Shown: piece after piece, positions 22,471 to 33,589 of the stretch
How positions within the stretch are numbered: the stretch's first letter is position 1
Layout of the letters: every line of letters begins with the position of its first letter
Origin: Lithodes maja
Taxonomy: Eukaryota > Arthropoda > Malacostraca > Decapoda > Lithodidae
DNA: 64,000 nt
Direction: 5' to 3'
NCBI GenBank assembly: GCA_037953745.1
Contig: JBAKBP010007440.1
Coordinates: 1-64,000, forward strand
Made by a program: the position numbers and the translations under genes
The notes under the pieces: model-generated
Seen by the model: only the letters and a program-made list of their open reading frames with translations
The model's database searches: none
Told to the model about the DNA's origin: nothing

Positions 22471-22593
<123 letters not shown>

Positions 22594-22678
22594 TTATATA
22601 TTTATATAAATGTTGTATATTGTGGCAAAGATATACAACTGTATAAACATTCTCATATATTTACATAACAATAACAAT

Positions 22679-23446
22679 GCATGGAAACAATTGCGCATAG
22701 CTCGCGAACCAATAACGTTATATTATTTTTCTTTTCACCATTAGAAAGAGCATAATTTTCCGATGACGGTGATATAAACAGTTATATACGTATCTGAGCA
22801 AATAAACCAATGCCGAGGTGGGGAACAGCTCGGAACCCGGCTAGGATTGGCGGAAAAGAGACGGGTGAAGCGTAAATATTCGCATTTTGGCTCTTCATTT
22901 CAAATATTCATAGCGCAAAAAGTATTTGTCCTAGGAACTTCTAGTTTGTTTTATACTCATCAGCATTATTTGCCGTATTCATAGAGCTTAAATTTCAAAC
23001 CATACACTTTGTAGCAATGAAATAAATCGAAAATGTTATAAACCATATATATATATATTTTTTTTTTCGGTCACTGCATGGAAACAATTGCGCATAGCTC
23101 GCGAACCAATTACGCTATATTATTTTTGTTTTCACCATTGGAAAGAGCACAATTTTTCGATTCTGGTGATATATACAGTTATATACGTATCCGAGCAAAT
23201 AACGCAACCACGAGGTGGGGAACAGCTCGGAACCCGGCTAGCATCGCCGGAACAGAGATGGGTGAAGCATAAATATTCGCATTTTGGCTCTTCATTTCAA
23301 ATATTCATAGCGCAAAAAGTATTTGTCCTAGGAACTTCTAGTTTGTTTTATACTCATCAGCATTATTTGTCGTGTTCATACAGCCTACATTTAAAACCAT
23401 ACACTTCGTAGCAACGAAATAAATCGAAAATGTTATAAACCATATC
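22679..23446. repeat. Tandem duplication, two copies of about 397 bp
   Basis: Both copies begin GCATGGAAACAATTGCGCAT (22679 and 23076) and share CAGCTCGGAACCCGGCTAG and TTGTCCTAGGAACTTCTAG; they end in AAATCGAAAATGTTATAAACC. A third, short and diverged start (TTTGGTCACTGCTTGAGAAC) follows at about 23468. Differences are scattered single bases and no gene is shared. Confidence 0.9.
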
Positions 23447-23900
23447 AATACAAAAAAAAAAAAAAAATTTGGTCACTGCTTGAGAACTATTGAAGATAAA
23501 CAATTTCTGTTTTCAGATTTGGAAAGAGGAGAAAAAATACTATTATTTGAGCAAAACAAAAATATATGGTCATCACTCACAATTTAGAGCTAGGACGGTG
23601 TGAAGACAATTGCATGGGAAATAATTGTATTCCGGACTCATTTACACTTTCATATTTCGATTTATTTAAATTTTGTTTTGTTTTATCATGTACTATAAAT
23701 ATTCCTCTTTCCATTGACATATGATACATCACAATAAACAGCATTCTGGTGGATGAAAATACAGAAAAACACAAGGCTTCGAAAACTCGCCCAGCCTGAT
23801 ATTTCATGGCAAATTAGAGAAGGTCTTACCATAAGTTAGATAATTAAGTTGCTGGATGCAAGAGGGTTAAGTTGCACGAGTTAAATAATTTTTATTCTCC
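23447..23900. other. No gene seen
   Basis: AT-rich linker with a poly-A tract at about 23452-23466 and no convincing coding frame. It ends where a roughly 40-bp degenerate repeat starts. Confidence 0.6.
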
Positions 23901-24046
23901 CCGAGGTCATCAAAATGTGACCTAAAAAACTGACCACCCTGAGGTCACCAAAAAGTGTCCTAAAAATGTACCACTAAAATGTGGCCTTCAAATTTACTAC
24001 CCCCTTACAGTAGGTCCCCAAAATGTCGCTTAAAAGTAAACCACCT
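23901..24046. repeat. Degenerate repeats of about 40 bp (GGTCACCAAAA type)
   Basis: GAGGTCATCAAAATGTGACC, GAGGTCACCAAAAAGTGTCC, ACTAAAATGTGGCC and TAGGTCCCCAAAATGTCGC follow one another, each leading to a CCACC or CCACCCT block. I read this as an old tandem array at the edge of the LINE remnants. Confidence 0.65.
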
Positions 24047-24536
24047 AGGTGATAGCTGCTTGAGTATCATTTCCCCATGCTTTGATATTGTGACAGTCAC
24101 CAGTTTAGTCACGGGTCTGCCTCTTGGAGGAGCTCGGTCCGGTGCTCCCTGTGTAGTGGTGGTCACCGTTTACAAATCAAGGATGGAGGGGGATCGATGT
24201 GAGTGGGACCCATTCTGCTACCTGTGCCTTGGCGACCACCGTGTAGTGTCCTGTGCCTGTCATATATATGGCAGGGCAGTGGAGCTCCACCTTACTATCC
24301 GAAAGGATGGGGCCTCGGTTGTAGATGGGAATCGCGAGTTGCACGCACTTCCGGCCCGGTTTCGTCATTCAGTGGCCGCTCCCTGGGAGTATACACGTGA
24401 CTTCGCGTTGTCCCAGTGCGCCTGTCTGTGGATCACGAATGACCTCCCTGACTCAAATAACGTTGCGGCCCCATATCGGTTCCTATCCAAGTCGCTCGGC
24501 TCACTCCCTCGCAAACCGATTCTCCGCCCTTGCTGA
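23979..24536 (+). other. 185-codon open frame, unrecognised
   Basis: The frame contains CYLCLGDHRVVSCACHIYGR and GNRELHALPARFRHS and runs just upstream of an endonuclease-like LINE remnant. It may be the ORF1 remnant of that LINE, but I see no zinc knuckle or other diagnostic motif. Its first 20 or so codons lie in the degenerate repeat, so the start is not credible. Confidence 0.25.
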
Positions 24537-24653
24537 CATGGATATGGAAGAGTCTGCAGTGCCACTTTCGCAACTTCCTCCATCTACTTCCTGCCTGTCG
24601 TTTTACTCGCAGGCTGTCCTTCTCTTCCTCTGCTTGCCCCAGCTCCTCGCCTG

Positions 24654-25296
24654 GTGTTTTGGGCTCATTTCCCTGTCTCTTCCCTACGCTTGCTTATAAA
24701 TGCTATCTCCTTCCTCACTGGTGTTCCCTCTCGGGATATTTGTGAGCAGTTGATGCCTAAGTTTTTCGGTGTTTTTATAGGTTCCCCTCCCCATAGTCTC
24801 TTTTTGGTTTTTCGGAATACCCGCTTGTTGTTTCGGAAATCGCAAGATATCAAGGTTTTTCTTGATGGGGTTCTCCCTGTCATGGTTGGGGTTTGTAAGA
24901 TGTGGTTTGCTCCTGACACTCGATTTCATCTCTGGGGTTACTCCCTCCGTGTGGACAGGCCCAGGCATGTAGGGGATGGCTTGGCTGTCATGATCCGTGA
25001 AGACGCTTCATGTCAGCCTCTCTCCTTGCAATCGTTTCCTGGGGGTTTCCTGGTGGTTTTGGCTCTCCACCTGGAGCTGGCGAGGGGTTGATCCTCGGTG
25101 CAGCTGGTTAATAATCCTTGCCTCTCTGTTACTCTTTCTGAACTTGATCACTATTTCAATCAGCTCTCTTCACCAGCGCTGGTCATGGGCAGTTTCAATG
25201 CCAGGCATCAATGTGTGGAACCTGATTTTCCGCTTCAATCCCGTAATGCCTCTGGCTCTTCTCTCTTTATGCTAGCTTCTCGGTCCTATCCTTGAA
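24654..25296 (+). pseudogene. Degenerate LINE: endonuclease-domain remnant
   Basis: Two overlapping frames carry parts of an APE-type endonuclease: RPRHVGDGLAVMIREDASC in one (to 25091) and LVMGSFNARHQCVEP, then RNASGSSLFML, in the next (25098-25295). The second motif corresponds to the GDFNARH signature with Asp replaced by Ser. At least one frameshift lies near 25090. The fragment stops where the next LINE begins, at about 25300. No RT domain is attached. Confidence 0.5.
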
Positions 25297-25339
25297 TCTT
25301 CCCTCTCCTATTCGCCTATACACAGTTACACACCTATAC

Positions 25340-25471
25340 ACAAGTTGGGTGTTACAACTGTGGGGAGTTCAATCATACGCAGTCGAATTGTAGGTTTGCC
25401 CAAAAACTTATATGTCACGCATGCCACCAATACGGTCATAAAAGTAGACATTGCGAATATTATAATGCGTA
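25340..25471 (+). pseudogene. LINE ORF1 end: two CCHC zinc knuckles
   Basis: One frame reads YNCGEFNHTQSNC and then CHACHQYGHKSRHC, two consecutive Cys-Cys-His-Cys knuckles, and ends at a TAG after EYYNA (25468-25470). Paired knuckles at the end of ORF1 bind RNA in jockey, I and related LINEs. The upstream part of ORF1 is missing or unrecognisable. The following endonuclease frame is in phase with it. Confidence 0.6.
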
Positions 25472-26945
25472 GGAGAGTGGCAAGGAAGACACCACCGTTA
25501 AAATTGAATCTAATGATAATTTAAGGATAGAACACATCAATGCTCAATCTCTGCTTCACAATTTTGATGACATAAATATATTAATAAAGGAAAGAAACAT
25601 AGATATTCTCTGTATTAGCGAAACATGGTTACTCCCTCACACTCCCGACGCATTAGTAAATATTCCAAATTATAAGATATACCGATATGATAATGGCCGT
25701 GGTTCGGGCGTATGTATATATGTAAATGAGTGTCTACATTCCAAAATAATCGATACTGGAATCACAAAACTAAAAGGCGTAGATGATATCTGGGTACAAA
25801 TACAATTAAGAAAGTTGCCCTCCATAATAATTGGTTGTATTTATAGACATCCAAAGGCTCCCGCAAGTGCATGGGATAATATCACTGACACCTTACGATC
25901 AGTGATCATCAGAAAGAAAGCAATGTTTGTACTAGGTCACCTAAATGATCATTTATTTTCTCAAAATTGTAAACTATCTCGCATCATAGCTAACAATAAA
26001 CTCACCCAGGTCATAGACAAACCCACACGCATAACACCCACCTCCGCAACCCTGCTTGATGTAATAATAACTAACAACACCTATATAATAACTAACTCTG
26101 ACGTTTACCCGCACACCATAGCTGACCACGATTTAGTAGGCGTTACAATAAACATATATAAACCAAAACGTCCACCAATTACAAAGGTCTCTCGCGACCT
26201 AAGAAATTATACAAGTGACACCCTTTGCTCTCCTATATTAGCTGAAACCCCCACCCTAAACACAATATTACAAACAGACAACGTAGACACACAAGTAAAT
26301 ATATTAACCTCCGTCATTACACAAAGCCTAAGTAAGTGTGCCCCAGTAACAACTAAAATAATTGGTCGTCTACCCTCGCCATGGATAAATGATAACGTCT
26401 GTGAAGCCATTAATGCTAGAAACACAGCTCAGAAAACATTGAAAGAAAACAGACTGAACCCAACATTACAACCACATTTTAATGATTTAAAGAAGCAAGT
26501 TAAATGACTGATAAATTCCACTAAAAAATAATATTTTACCAATGAACTAAAGAAGTGCAAAGGAAATACTTCGGCAACGTGAAAAAATAGTAAGGGATAT
26601 AATACCCAACGACAAGCAAAGTGGTAGAAACTGTCTATTTGAAAACACAAATGAAAAGGCTGAAGAGTTTAACAAGTTCTTTGCAAATGTTGGAAAAAAA
26701 GCATTCGATGATACGCAATACGCAAGATATGGCAACACCGCTCCCCAACCCCATATACCCACACCTCTTCCTCACCTCACTCAAACTAATACCACATTAT
26801 TTCGTTCTGAGCCAGTCGACCCCAATACTATTATTCTAACCATCAAACATCTTCACCAAACTAATTCGTTCGGTTCTGATAATATAGCGCTCAAATTCAT
26901 AAAAGACTCTCTTAACGTAATAATATATTATCTTACAGTCATTAA
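25471..26945 (+). pseudogene. Jockey/CR1-like LINE ORF2: endonuclease and start of RT
   Basis: The APE-type endonuclease runs from INAQSLLHNFDDIN through DILCISETWL, IIIGCIYRHPKAP, FVLGHLNDH (normally GDFN, here His-Leu-Asn), TLLDVIITNN and IADHDLVGV to about 26200. A linker ends at a TGA at 26504-26506. After another frame change comes an RT start (KAEEFNKFFANVGKKAF, then TNSFGSDNIALKFIKDS). The element is cut off at about 26945 by the RTE-like LINE. The exact clade is uncertain. Loss of the conserved GD, stops and truncation make it inactive. Confidence 0.7.
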
Positions 26946-27142
26946 GATAACCCCTAACCCCTGGGGGTTAGGGAATAGAATATGCCCCACGTGCCTTCTG
27001 CGTGTCGTAAGAGGCGACTAAAGAGGTTGGGTCGGTGGGCTTGCGACCCCCACCCGGAAAAAATATCTAAGCAAAAAAAAACGAACGAACAGCCTCGGAT
27101 GCGGACGGAACCAACGTTGACGAACCACGACCGACTAAGGAC
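26946..27142 (+). other. RTE-like LINE 5' region
   Basis: Begins with a short palindrome (TAACCCCTGGGGGTTA) and contains CCACGTGCCTTCTGCGTGTC and GTAAGAGGCGACTAAAGAGG. It sits between the cut in the older LINE and the first codon of the RTE-like ORF, so it is probably the 5' untranslated region with its internal promoter. The boundary with the older LINE is approximate. Confidence 0.5.
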
Positions 27143-29555
27143 ATGCCTTCGGACATTCTGAGAATGGCTACGTGGAATGTTAGTGGCATGAATGATGGCA
27201 CAAAAGAGAGAGAGGTTCTGGAAGTGTTAGTGAATGCCAGGCTGGATGTATGTGGAATGACAGAGACCAAATAGAAAGGTTCAGATGTGAGAGAATGGGA
27301 ATGTGGAATGGGTGTGTGTGCTGGAGTGAGTGAGGGAACAGCGAGAGAAGGTGCATGTTTGTTTGTAAGTAGCAAATGGAAGGAATGTGTAAGAGAGTAT
27401 GGGTCTGTGGGTTCAAGGATTGTGTGGGTGAGAATGAAAGTAGGAATACAAACGTGGGTGATTGTATGCATGTATGCCCCGACAGAGGATATACTTGAAA
27501 GAAAGAAAGAGGAGTTCTGGATGAATGTGGAGGCGTGCCTGGAGAAGTTTGACAAGAACGAAAGAATATTTCTGATTGGGGATATGAATGGTAAGGTGGG
27601 TGATAGGAAAGTTGAGGGAGTGGTGGGAGGGTGGGGGGTACCATCAGAGGTGAATGGGAATGGTAGTGCACTTGTGGACGTATGTGTGGGGAGGAGGCTG
27701 TGGATAGCCAACACCTTCTTCCGACACAGAATGATCCACAGGTACACGTGGAAACGGATGTTGACGATGAAGGATAAGACAGTGGTGGAACGAAAGTCAT
27801 TGATTGATTATGTATGTGTGGATGAACGAATGAAGAAATCTGTGATGGATGCTAGGGTGTATAGGGGTATTGGAGGGGGTCTGTCTGATCATTATGTAGT
27901 GGTAGCTAAGGTTAGGATACAAAAGAAGTGGGTGAGGAGAGCGGGAGGGAGGCGAGAGGAGGGTGGAATGGTGAGGAGGGTGGAGAGGTTGCAGGAGGAG
28001 GAAGTCAGGGAGGAGTACAGGAGAGCAGTGGAAAGACGACTAGGTGTGTTCGACCTGGAAGTTATGGAGGAAGTGGAGGAGATGAGCAAGGTGTTTAAGG
28101 ATGAGATCTGTGCAGCATGTGAGGAGGTGTGTGGAGTGAGGAGAAGAGGGAGGGGAGTGAAAGGTACAGCATGGTGGACAGAAGAGGTAAGAATAGCTGT
28201 GGAAGAAAAGAAGAAAGCATATAGAGAGTGGTTGGGTAGTAGAGGGAATGAAGATTCCGAGAGACAGAAACGAGCGAGGTACGTGGAGAGTAAGAGGGTG
28301 GTGAAGAGAGTAGTGAAGGAAAGTAAGAGAAGAGTAGATGAGGAATTTGGAAGGAATCTGAGTGTAAAATGGAGGGAGAGTAAGAAACTGTTCTGGAAAG
28401 AAGTCAAGAAAGTTAGGGAAGGTAGCAAGGGAAACAGTAAGGGTGTGAAAGATAAGAATGGGAGAATGCTAGCCGAGAAGCAAGAGAGAGTTGAAAGATG
28501 GAGGGAGTACTTCAGTGAGTTGCTAAATGAAAGGAATGAAGAGCCAGCAAACATAGCTGGATATGGAATGGGAGGGAGAAGAAGAGAAGTAGTGGAGGAG
28601 GAGGTGGGGATCAGGAGGTCAGAAGTGTGGGAAGCCATGAAAAGAGTGAAGTTGGGGAAAGCACCAGGAACAGATGGAGTGTGTGGGGAAATGTTGAGGT
28701 ATGGTGGTGAGATAGTGATAGAATGGGTATGGAAAATGTGCAAACTAGCATGGGAGAAGGGGAGTGCACCCGATGACTGGAAGACTGGCATAATAGTCCC
28801 CCTATATAAGGGCAAAGGGGAAAGAGGAGTGTGTGGTAACCACCGAGGAATATGTCTTCTAAGCGTAGTAGGGAAGGTATACAGTAGGGTAGTGATTGAG
28901 AGAGTGAGAGTGAAAACGGAGAAATGGATAGGCGACGAGCAGGGAGGTTTTAGGAAGGGAAGAGGATGTGTAGATCAGATTTTTACCCTGAATTGTGTTG
29001 TGGAGAAGTATCTGGAGAAGAAACAAAAGGTGTATGTTGCCTTTATGGACTTGGAGAAGGCCTATGACAGAGTGGATAGAGAAGGTTTGTGGAAAGTACT
29101 TAGAATATACGGAGTAGAGGGCAAGTTGCTGAAAGCAGTGAAGAGCATGTATGAGGGTGCAAAGGCGGCAGTTCGTGTGGAGAGTGAGCAGAGCGAGTTC
29201 TTTGACCTGAATGTTGGTTTGAAACAGGGGTGTGTGATGTCCCCGTGGTTGTTTACTGTATATATGGATGGAGTTATGAAAGAAATACTATCAAGAGCAG
29301 TGGATGTTGGTGTATCGCTGAAAAGGGAGGGAATTGAGTGGAAGCTACCTATACTGCTGTTTGCGGATGATACAGTTCTGATGAGTGATAATGAATGGGA
29401 GTTGCAGGGTCTGGTAAATGAGTTTGGAACAGTGTGCGAAAAACGGAATTTGAAGGTAAATACGGGGAAGAGCAAGGTTATGGTCTTCGAAAGGGGTGAA
29501 GTCACAGAGTGTGAGGTGAAGCTGAACGGTCAGGCTATGGAGATCGTCAACTCTT
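27143..29555 (+). pseudogene. RTE-like LINE: endonuclease-reverse transcriptase
   Basis: The ATG at 27143 opens a frame with MATWNVSGMND, then LDVCGMTETK; a TAG at 27272-27274 sits where Trp is expected, and the frame continues to 29555. Endonuclease: CMYAPTED, LIGDMNGKVGDR, SLIDYVCVDE, SDHYVVVAKV. RT: GKAPGTDGVCGEML, NHRGICLLSVVGKVY, EQGGFRKGRGCVDQIF, AFMDLEKAYDRVDREGLW, GLKQGCVMSPWLF and the catalytic FADDTVLM near 29358. It would copy its RNA by target-primed reverse transcription. The coding strand is strikingly purine-rich. The 3' end is cut by the piggyBac insertion at TTAA (29556-29559); no continuation was found beyond 36487. Confidence 0.85.
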
Positions 29556-29757
29556 TTAACCCTTAAATGGCGGCGCGCAACATAAGTCGAGTATAAAAAA
29601 TCTGGACTATGTGGCGGTGCGCGACATAAGTCGACTTTGTATTTCCCGCCCTAATTTAAGTGGAAAGCAAAATCTAGTGGTCAGGCAGTGTACTACTAAG
29701 TCCCACCCACACATCCCCACCACGTGAGCTTGGCTCAGTACCGCTCTAGCCGCCACA

Positions 29758-30055
29758 ATGGAGAGACAAGATTTGCCAGTGTTCGATTCGGTGCCCGAGC
29801 CCAGTACGTCGCGCCAGCCAAGGCGTAGGGCCCCGCTCTCAGCCGAGGAGTTAGTTCTGCTGATGAACTCTTCAGCGGTATCGAGAATGTCATTGAATGA
29901 AAGCATGGAAGGGCTTGGTGAGAGTGGGGGAAGTGACGAGGAAGAAGAACTGGAAGATAACCCTGTCATCGGTTTTCACAGACGCCATAACTTGCGGGGC
30001 GAAGATGGCGAAGAAAGTGACGAGGAGCTTGGTGAACACACTGGTGTGGGTGTTG
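29758..30055 (+). CDS. piggyBac transposase, exon 1
   Basis: ATG at 29758. It encodes about 99 residues of an acidic N-terminal region (MERQDLPVFDSVPEP, then GESGGSDEEEELEDN, then GEESDEELGEH). Acidic, disordered N-termini are usual in piggyBac transposases. The exon ends at a G followed by GTAAGT (30056-30061), a strong donor in phase 1. Joined in phase with the acceptor at 34107, the frame stays open, which supports the intron. Confidence 0.75.
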
Positions 30056-30117
30056 GTAAGTACAATGCACATTTATATTATTTGAGAGATTGATAGAGAT
30101 TATATATATTATATATA

Positions 30118-30885
30118 TCGGTGTACAGTAGAATACATTCCTTACGCATGTGACTGAAATTGCTTGCAAGTTTGATTGGAAGCGATTGAAGATTGTGGTG
30201 TTGGTCTTCATAATAATATATTACGTTTCCATTCATTATCTTATTATAGGCGTAGGCTATATAATACATATATATATCGGTGTACAGTAGAATACATTCC
30301 TTACGCATGTGACTGAAATTGCTTGCAAGTTTGATTGCAAGCGATTGAAGATTGTGGTGTTGGTCTTCATATATTACGTTTCCATTCATTATCGTGCGTA
30401 GGCTATATAATACATATATATCGGTGTACAGTCGAATACATTCCTTACGCATGTGACTGAAATTGCTTGCAAGTTTGATTGCAAGCGATTGAAGATTGTG
30501 GTGTTGGTCTTCATATATTACGTTTCCATTCATTATTTCCTTACGCATGTGACTGAAATTGCTTGCAAGTTTGATTGCAAACGTTTGAAGATTGTGGTGT
30601 TGGTCTTCATATATTACGTTTCCATTCATTATCTTATTATATAGGCGTAGGCTATATAATACATATATATCTGTTTACAGTAGAATACATTCCTTACGCA
30701 TGTGACTGAAATTGCTTGCAAGTTTGATTGCAAGCGATTGAAGATTGTGGTGTTGGTCTTCATATATTACGTTTCCATTCATTATTTCCTTACGCATGTG
30801 ACTGAAATTGCTTGCAAGTTTGATTGCAAACGTTTGAAGATTGTGGTGTTGGTCTTCATATATTACGTTTCCATTCATTTTATAG
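30118..30885. repeat. Tandem array of a 110-165 bp unit
   Basis: Six copies share CCTTACGCATGTGACTGAAA, TTGCTTGCAAGTTTGATTG and GGTGTTGGTCTTCATA, with starts near 30141, 30299, 30443, 30539, 30691 and 30787. The unit alternates between a long form carrying GGCGTAGGCTATATAATACA and a short form without it, giving a higher-order pattern. It has open minus-strand frames, but only because the unit lacks stops. Confidence 0.9.
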
Positions 30886-31715
30886 GCGTATATCACGGTA
30901 TAGAGTTGATTTCATAGTATGAAATCAACCCTACACCGTGATATATACGCCTATCAAATGATGGTATTGATATAATTATTTAGTGTTTGCGAGTTTTCAT
31001 TCATTTGATAGACGTATATCACGGTGTAGGGTTGATTTCATAGTATGAAATCAACCCTACACCGTGATATATACGCCTATCAAATGATGGTATTGATATA
31101 ATTATTTAGTGTTTGCGAGTTTTCATTCATTTGATAGACGTATATCACGGTGTAGGGTTGATTTCATAGTATGAAATCAACCCTACACCGTGATATATAC
31201 GCCTATCAAATGATGGTATTGATATAATTATTTAGTGTTTGCGAGTTTTCATTCATTTGATAGGCGTATATCACGGTGTAGGGTTGATTTCATAGTATGA
31301 AATCAACCCTACACCGTGATATATACGCCTATCAAATGATGGTATTGATATAATTATTTAGTGTTTGCGAGTTTTCATTCATTTGATAGACGTATATCAC
31401 GGTGTAGGGTTGATTTCATAGTATGAAATCAACCCTACACCGTGATATATACGCCTATCAAATGATGGTATTGATATAATTATTTAGTGTTTGCGAGTTT
31501 TCATTCATTTGATAGGCGTATATTACGGTGTAGGGTTGATTTCATAGTATGAAATCAACCCTACACCGTGATATATACGCCTATCAAATGATGGTATTGA
31601 TATAATTATTTAGTGTTTGCGAGTTTTCATTCATTTGATAGACGTATATCACGGTATAGGGTTGATTTCATAGTATGAAATCAACCCTACACCGTGATAT
31701 ATACGCCTATAAAAA
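30886..31715. repeat. Seven tandem 126-bp units, each a near-perfect hairpin
   Basis: Each unit contains GATAGGCGTATATCACGGTG, TAGGGTTGATTTCATA, a one-base turn, and the complementary arm TATGAAATCAACCCTACACC back to ATACGCCTATC. The arms are about 36 bases and differ by one AT dinucleotide. Hairpin centres fall near 30918, 31044, 31170, 31296, 31422, 31548 and 31674, period 126. A linker TTAGTGTTTGCGAGTTTTC separates units. Single copies also lie at about 32038-32114 and 33475-33552. Confidence 0.95.
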
Positions 31716-31779
31716 ATGATGATATCAATATACGATATGTATATATATATTATATATATATATATATAAATATATACGT

Positions 31780-32040
31780 ATATTTATTGTTCTATATATG
31801 ATATTTTGGAGAAATTTACTTTCTCTCTCTCTCTCTTCCTCTCTCTCTCTTCCTCTCTCTCTCTCTTTCCTTCTCCCCATCTGTTTGTGTGACTCACTGT
31901 TTACCAGGTCAATCCCCAGAATACCCTTTTGACAATTAGCCCCGGGCAGTACCACCAAGTAGGATATTTTTTCTCAACCTTCATGTATTCATGTATTTTT
32001 TCATTTATTCGCGTGACTCCATGTCGCTTGCAATCATTTG
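31780..32040. repeat. Duplicated segment, left copy (matches 33200-33475)
   Basis: Shares GTATATTTATTGTTCTATAT, GATATTTTGGAGAAATTTAC, a (CT)n tract, CGGGCAGTACCACCAAGTAG and ATTCGCGTGACTCCATGT with 33200-33475. Both copies run into a single GATAGGCGTATATC hairpin. The Tc1-like foldback lies between them. Confidence 0.85.
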
Positions 32041-32405
32041 ATAGGCGTATATCACGGTGTAGGGTTGATTTCATAGTATGAAATCAACCCTACACCGTGA
32101 TATATACGCCTATAAAAAATGATGATATCAATATACGATATACAGTACTCGCGGTTGAAAGTGTCGGCAAACACTTGAAGCACGGGATTTCTGGTAACAG
32201 ATGTTTCGAGGCATAAAAATTGCGAGAGTGTGGCGAATCGTATGTCTGGCAACTCTGCCAGGTACAGGCATCTCCTTGAAGGACCATAAGCACATCAGTT
32301 GAGAGGCGACCGTGGTGACGACTGGATGTACGTCGGTGATAGGGCCGAGTTTTTCAGCCATCTTACCCATACCGGAGGTACTATACCCACCCTCTCGCCA
32401 GTGTT

Positions 32406-32570
32406 ATGGCTTCCAAACCTCATTTAACCACATCCCAGATTGAGGTTATAAAGGCCCTTCACATTGAACATAAAACAACCAAAGAAATTAGTGTGCATAC
32501 GGGAATAAACGTTCGTACTGTACAACGGTGGGTGAAGAAGGTACGAGCAGCTGGCCAGGGCACCACGCCT
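32406..32570 (+). pseudogene. Tc1-like transposase N-terminus, left arm
   Basis: ATG at 32406 starts MASKPHLTTSQIEVIKAL, then TTKEISVHTGINVRTVQRWV, a helix-turn-helix DNA-binding domain of the kind at the N-terminus of Tc1/mariner transposases. The frame leaves the homologous part after GQGTTP at the end of the arm and then reads spacer sequence. Confidence 0.75.
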
Positions 32571-32889
32571 GGTGCGTACGTATGGCAACATTTGACAGCA
32601 GCAGGGGATTATTTTGCTTTATATGTGTAGCATTAAGGGTTGGATTAGCTTCCAGCTGCCTCTTGATAATATGCAGGGTCCGGGGCCCCAGCAATGGTTT
32701 TTTTCCTGGCCTCTTCTTGTGTGTTGGCGTGGTGCCCTGGCCAGCTGCTCGTACCTTCTTCACCCACCGTTGTACAGTACGAACGTTTATTCCCGTATGC
32801 ACACTAATTTCTTTGGTTGTTTTATGTTCAATGTGAAGGGCCTTTATAACCTCAATCTGGGATGTGGTTAAATGAGGTTTGGAAGCCAT
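32560..32889 (-). pseudogene. Tc1-like transposase N-terminus, right arm and spacer
   Basis: The mirror copy, starting at 32889 on the minus strand, with the same first 55 residues. It continues through the spacer as KKRPGKKPLLGPRTLHIIK, then RQLEANPTLNATHIKQNNP and LSNVAIRT. This is the second DNA-binding subdomain of Tc1-like transposases, so the spacer belongs to the original gene. It is lost near the left arm, before the catalytic core. Confidence 0.75.
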
Positions 32890-33149
32890 AACACTGGCGA
32901 GAGGGTGGGTATAGTACCTCCGGTATGGGTAAGATGGCTGAAAAACTCGGCCCTATCACCGACGTACATCCAGTCGTCACCACGGTCGCCTCTCAACTGA
33001 TGTGCTTATGCTCCTTCAAGGAGATGCCTGTACCTGGCAGAGTTGCCAGACATACGATTCGCCACACTCTCGCAATTTTTATGCCTCGAAACATCTGTTA
33101 CCAGAAATCCCGTGCTTCAAGTGTTTGCCGACACTTTCAACCGCGAGTA

Positions 33150-33199
<50 letters not shown>

Positions 33200-33201
<2 letters not shown>

Positions 33202-33242
33202 GTATATTTATTGTTCTATATATGATATTTTGGAGAAATTTA

Positions 33243-33301
<59 letters not shown>

Positions 33302-33475
33302 TATCACTCTCTTCCTATCTTTGTTTGTGTGACTTACTGATTACTGTAGGCCACTCCTCAAACAACCCTCACAGCCACCCGGGCAGTACCACCAAGTAGG
33401 ATATTTTTTCTCTAACTTCATGTATTCATGTATTTATTCATTTATTCGCGTGACTCCATGTTGCTTGCAATCATT
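33200..33475. repeat. Duplicated segment, right copy, with (CT)n
   Basis: The right copy of 31780-32040, with a longer uninterrupted (CT)n tract at about 33246-33298. It runs into the single hairpin at 33475-33552. Confidence 0.85.
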
Positions 33476-33589
33476 TGATAGGCGTATATCACGGTGTAGG
33501 GTTGATTTCATAGTATGAAATCAACCCTACACCGTGATATATACGCCTATCAAATGATGGTAATGATATTATTTATTGTTTGCGAGTTT

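Larger units (their letters stand above)
32143..33152. mobile_element. Tc1-like foldback element, 1,010 bp
   Basis: TA at 32141-32142 and 33153-33154 flank an element that begins CAGTACTCGCGGTTGAAAGT and ends with its exact reverse complement. The arms (about 32143-32570 and 32727-33152) are nearly perfect inverted copies of about 425 bases; the spacer is about 155 bases. Each arm carries the first 55 or so codons of a Tc1/mariner-family transposase, pointing inward. The catalytic DDE region is absent, so it can only move with a transposase from elsewhere. Confidence 0.85.

Noticed and set aside
27892..28815. 307-codon minus-strand frame, Ser/Leu/Phe-rich
   Set aside because: Antisense shadow of the RTE-like LINE, produced by its purine-rich coding strand.
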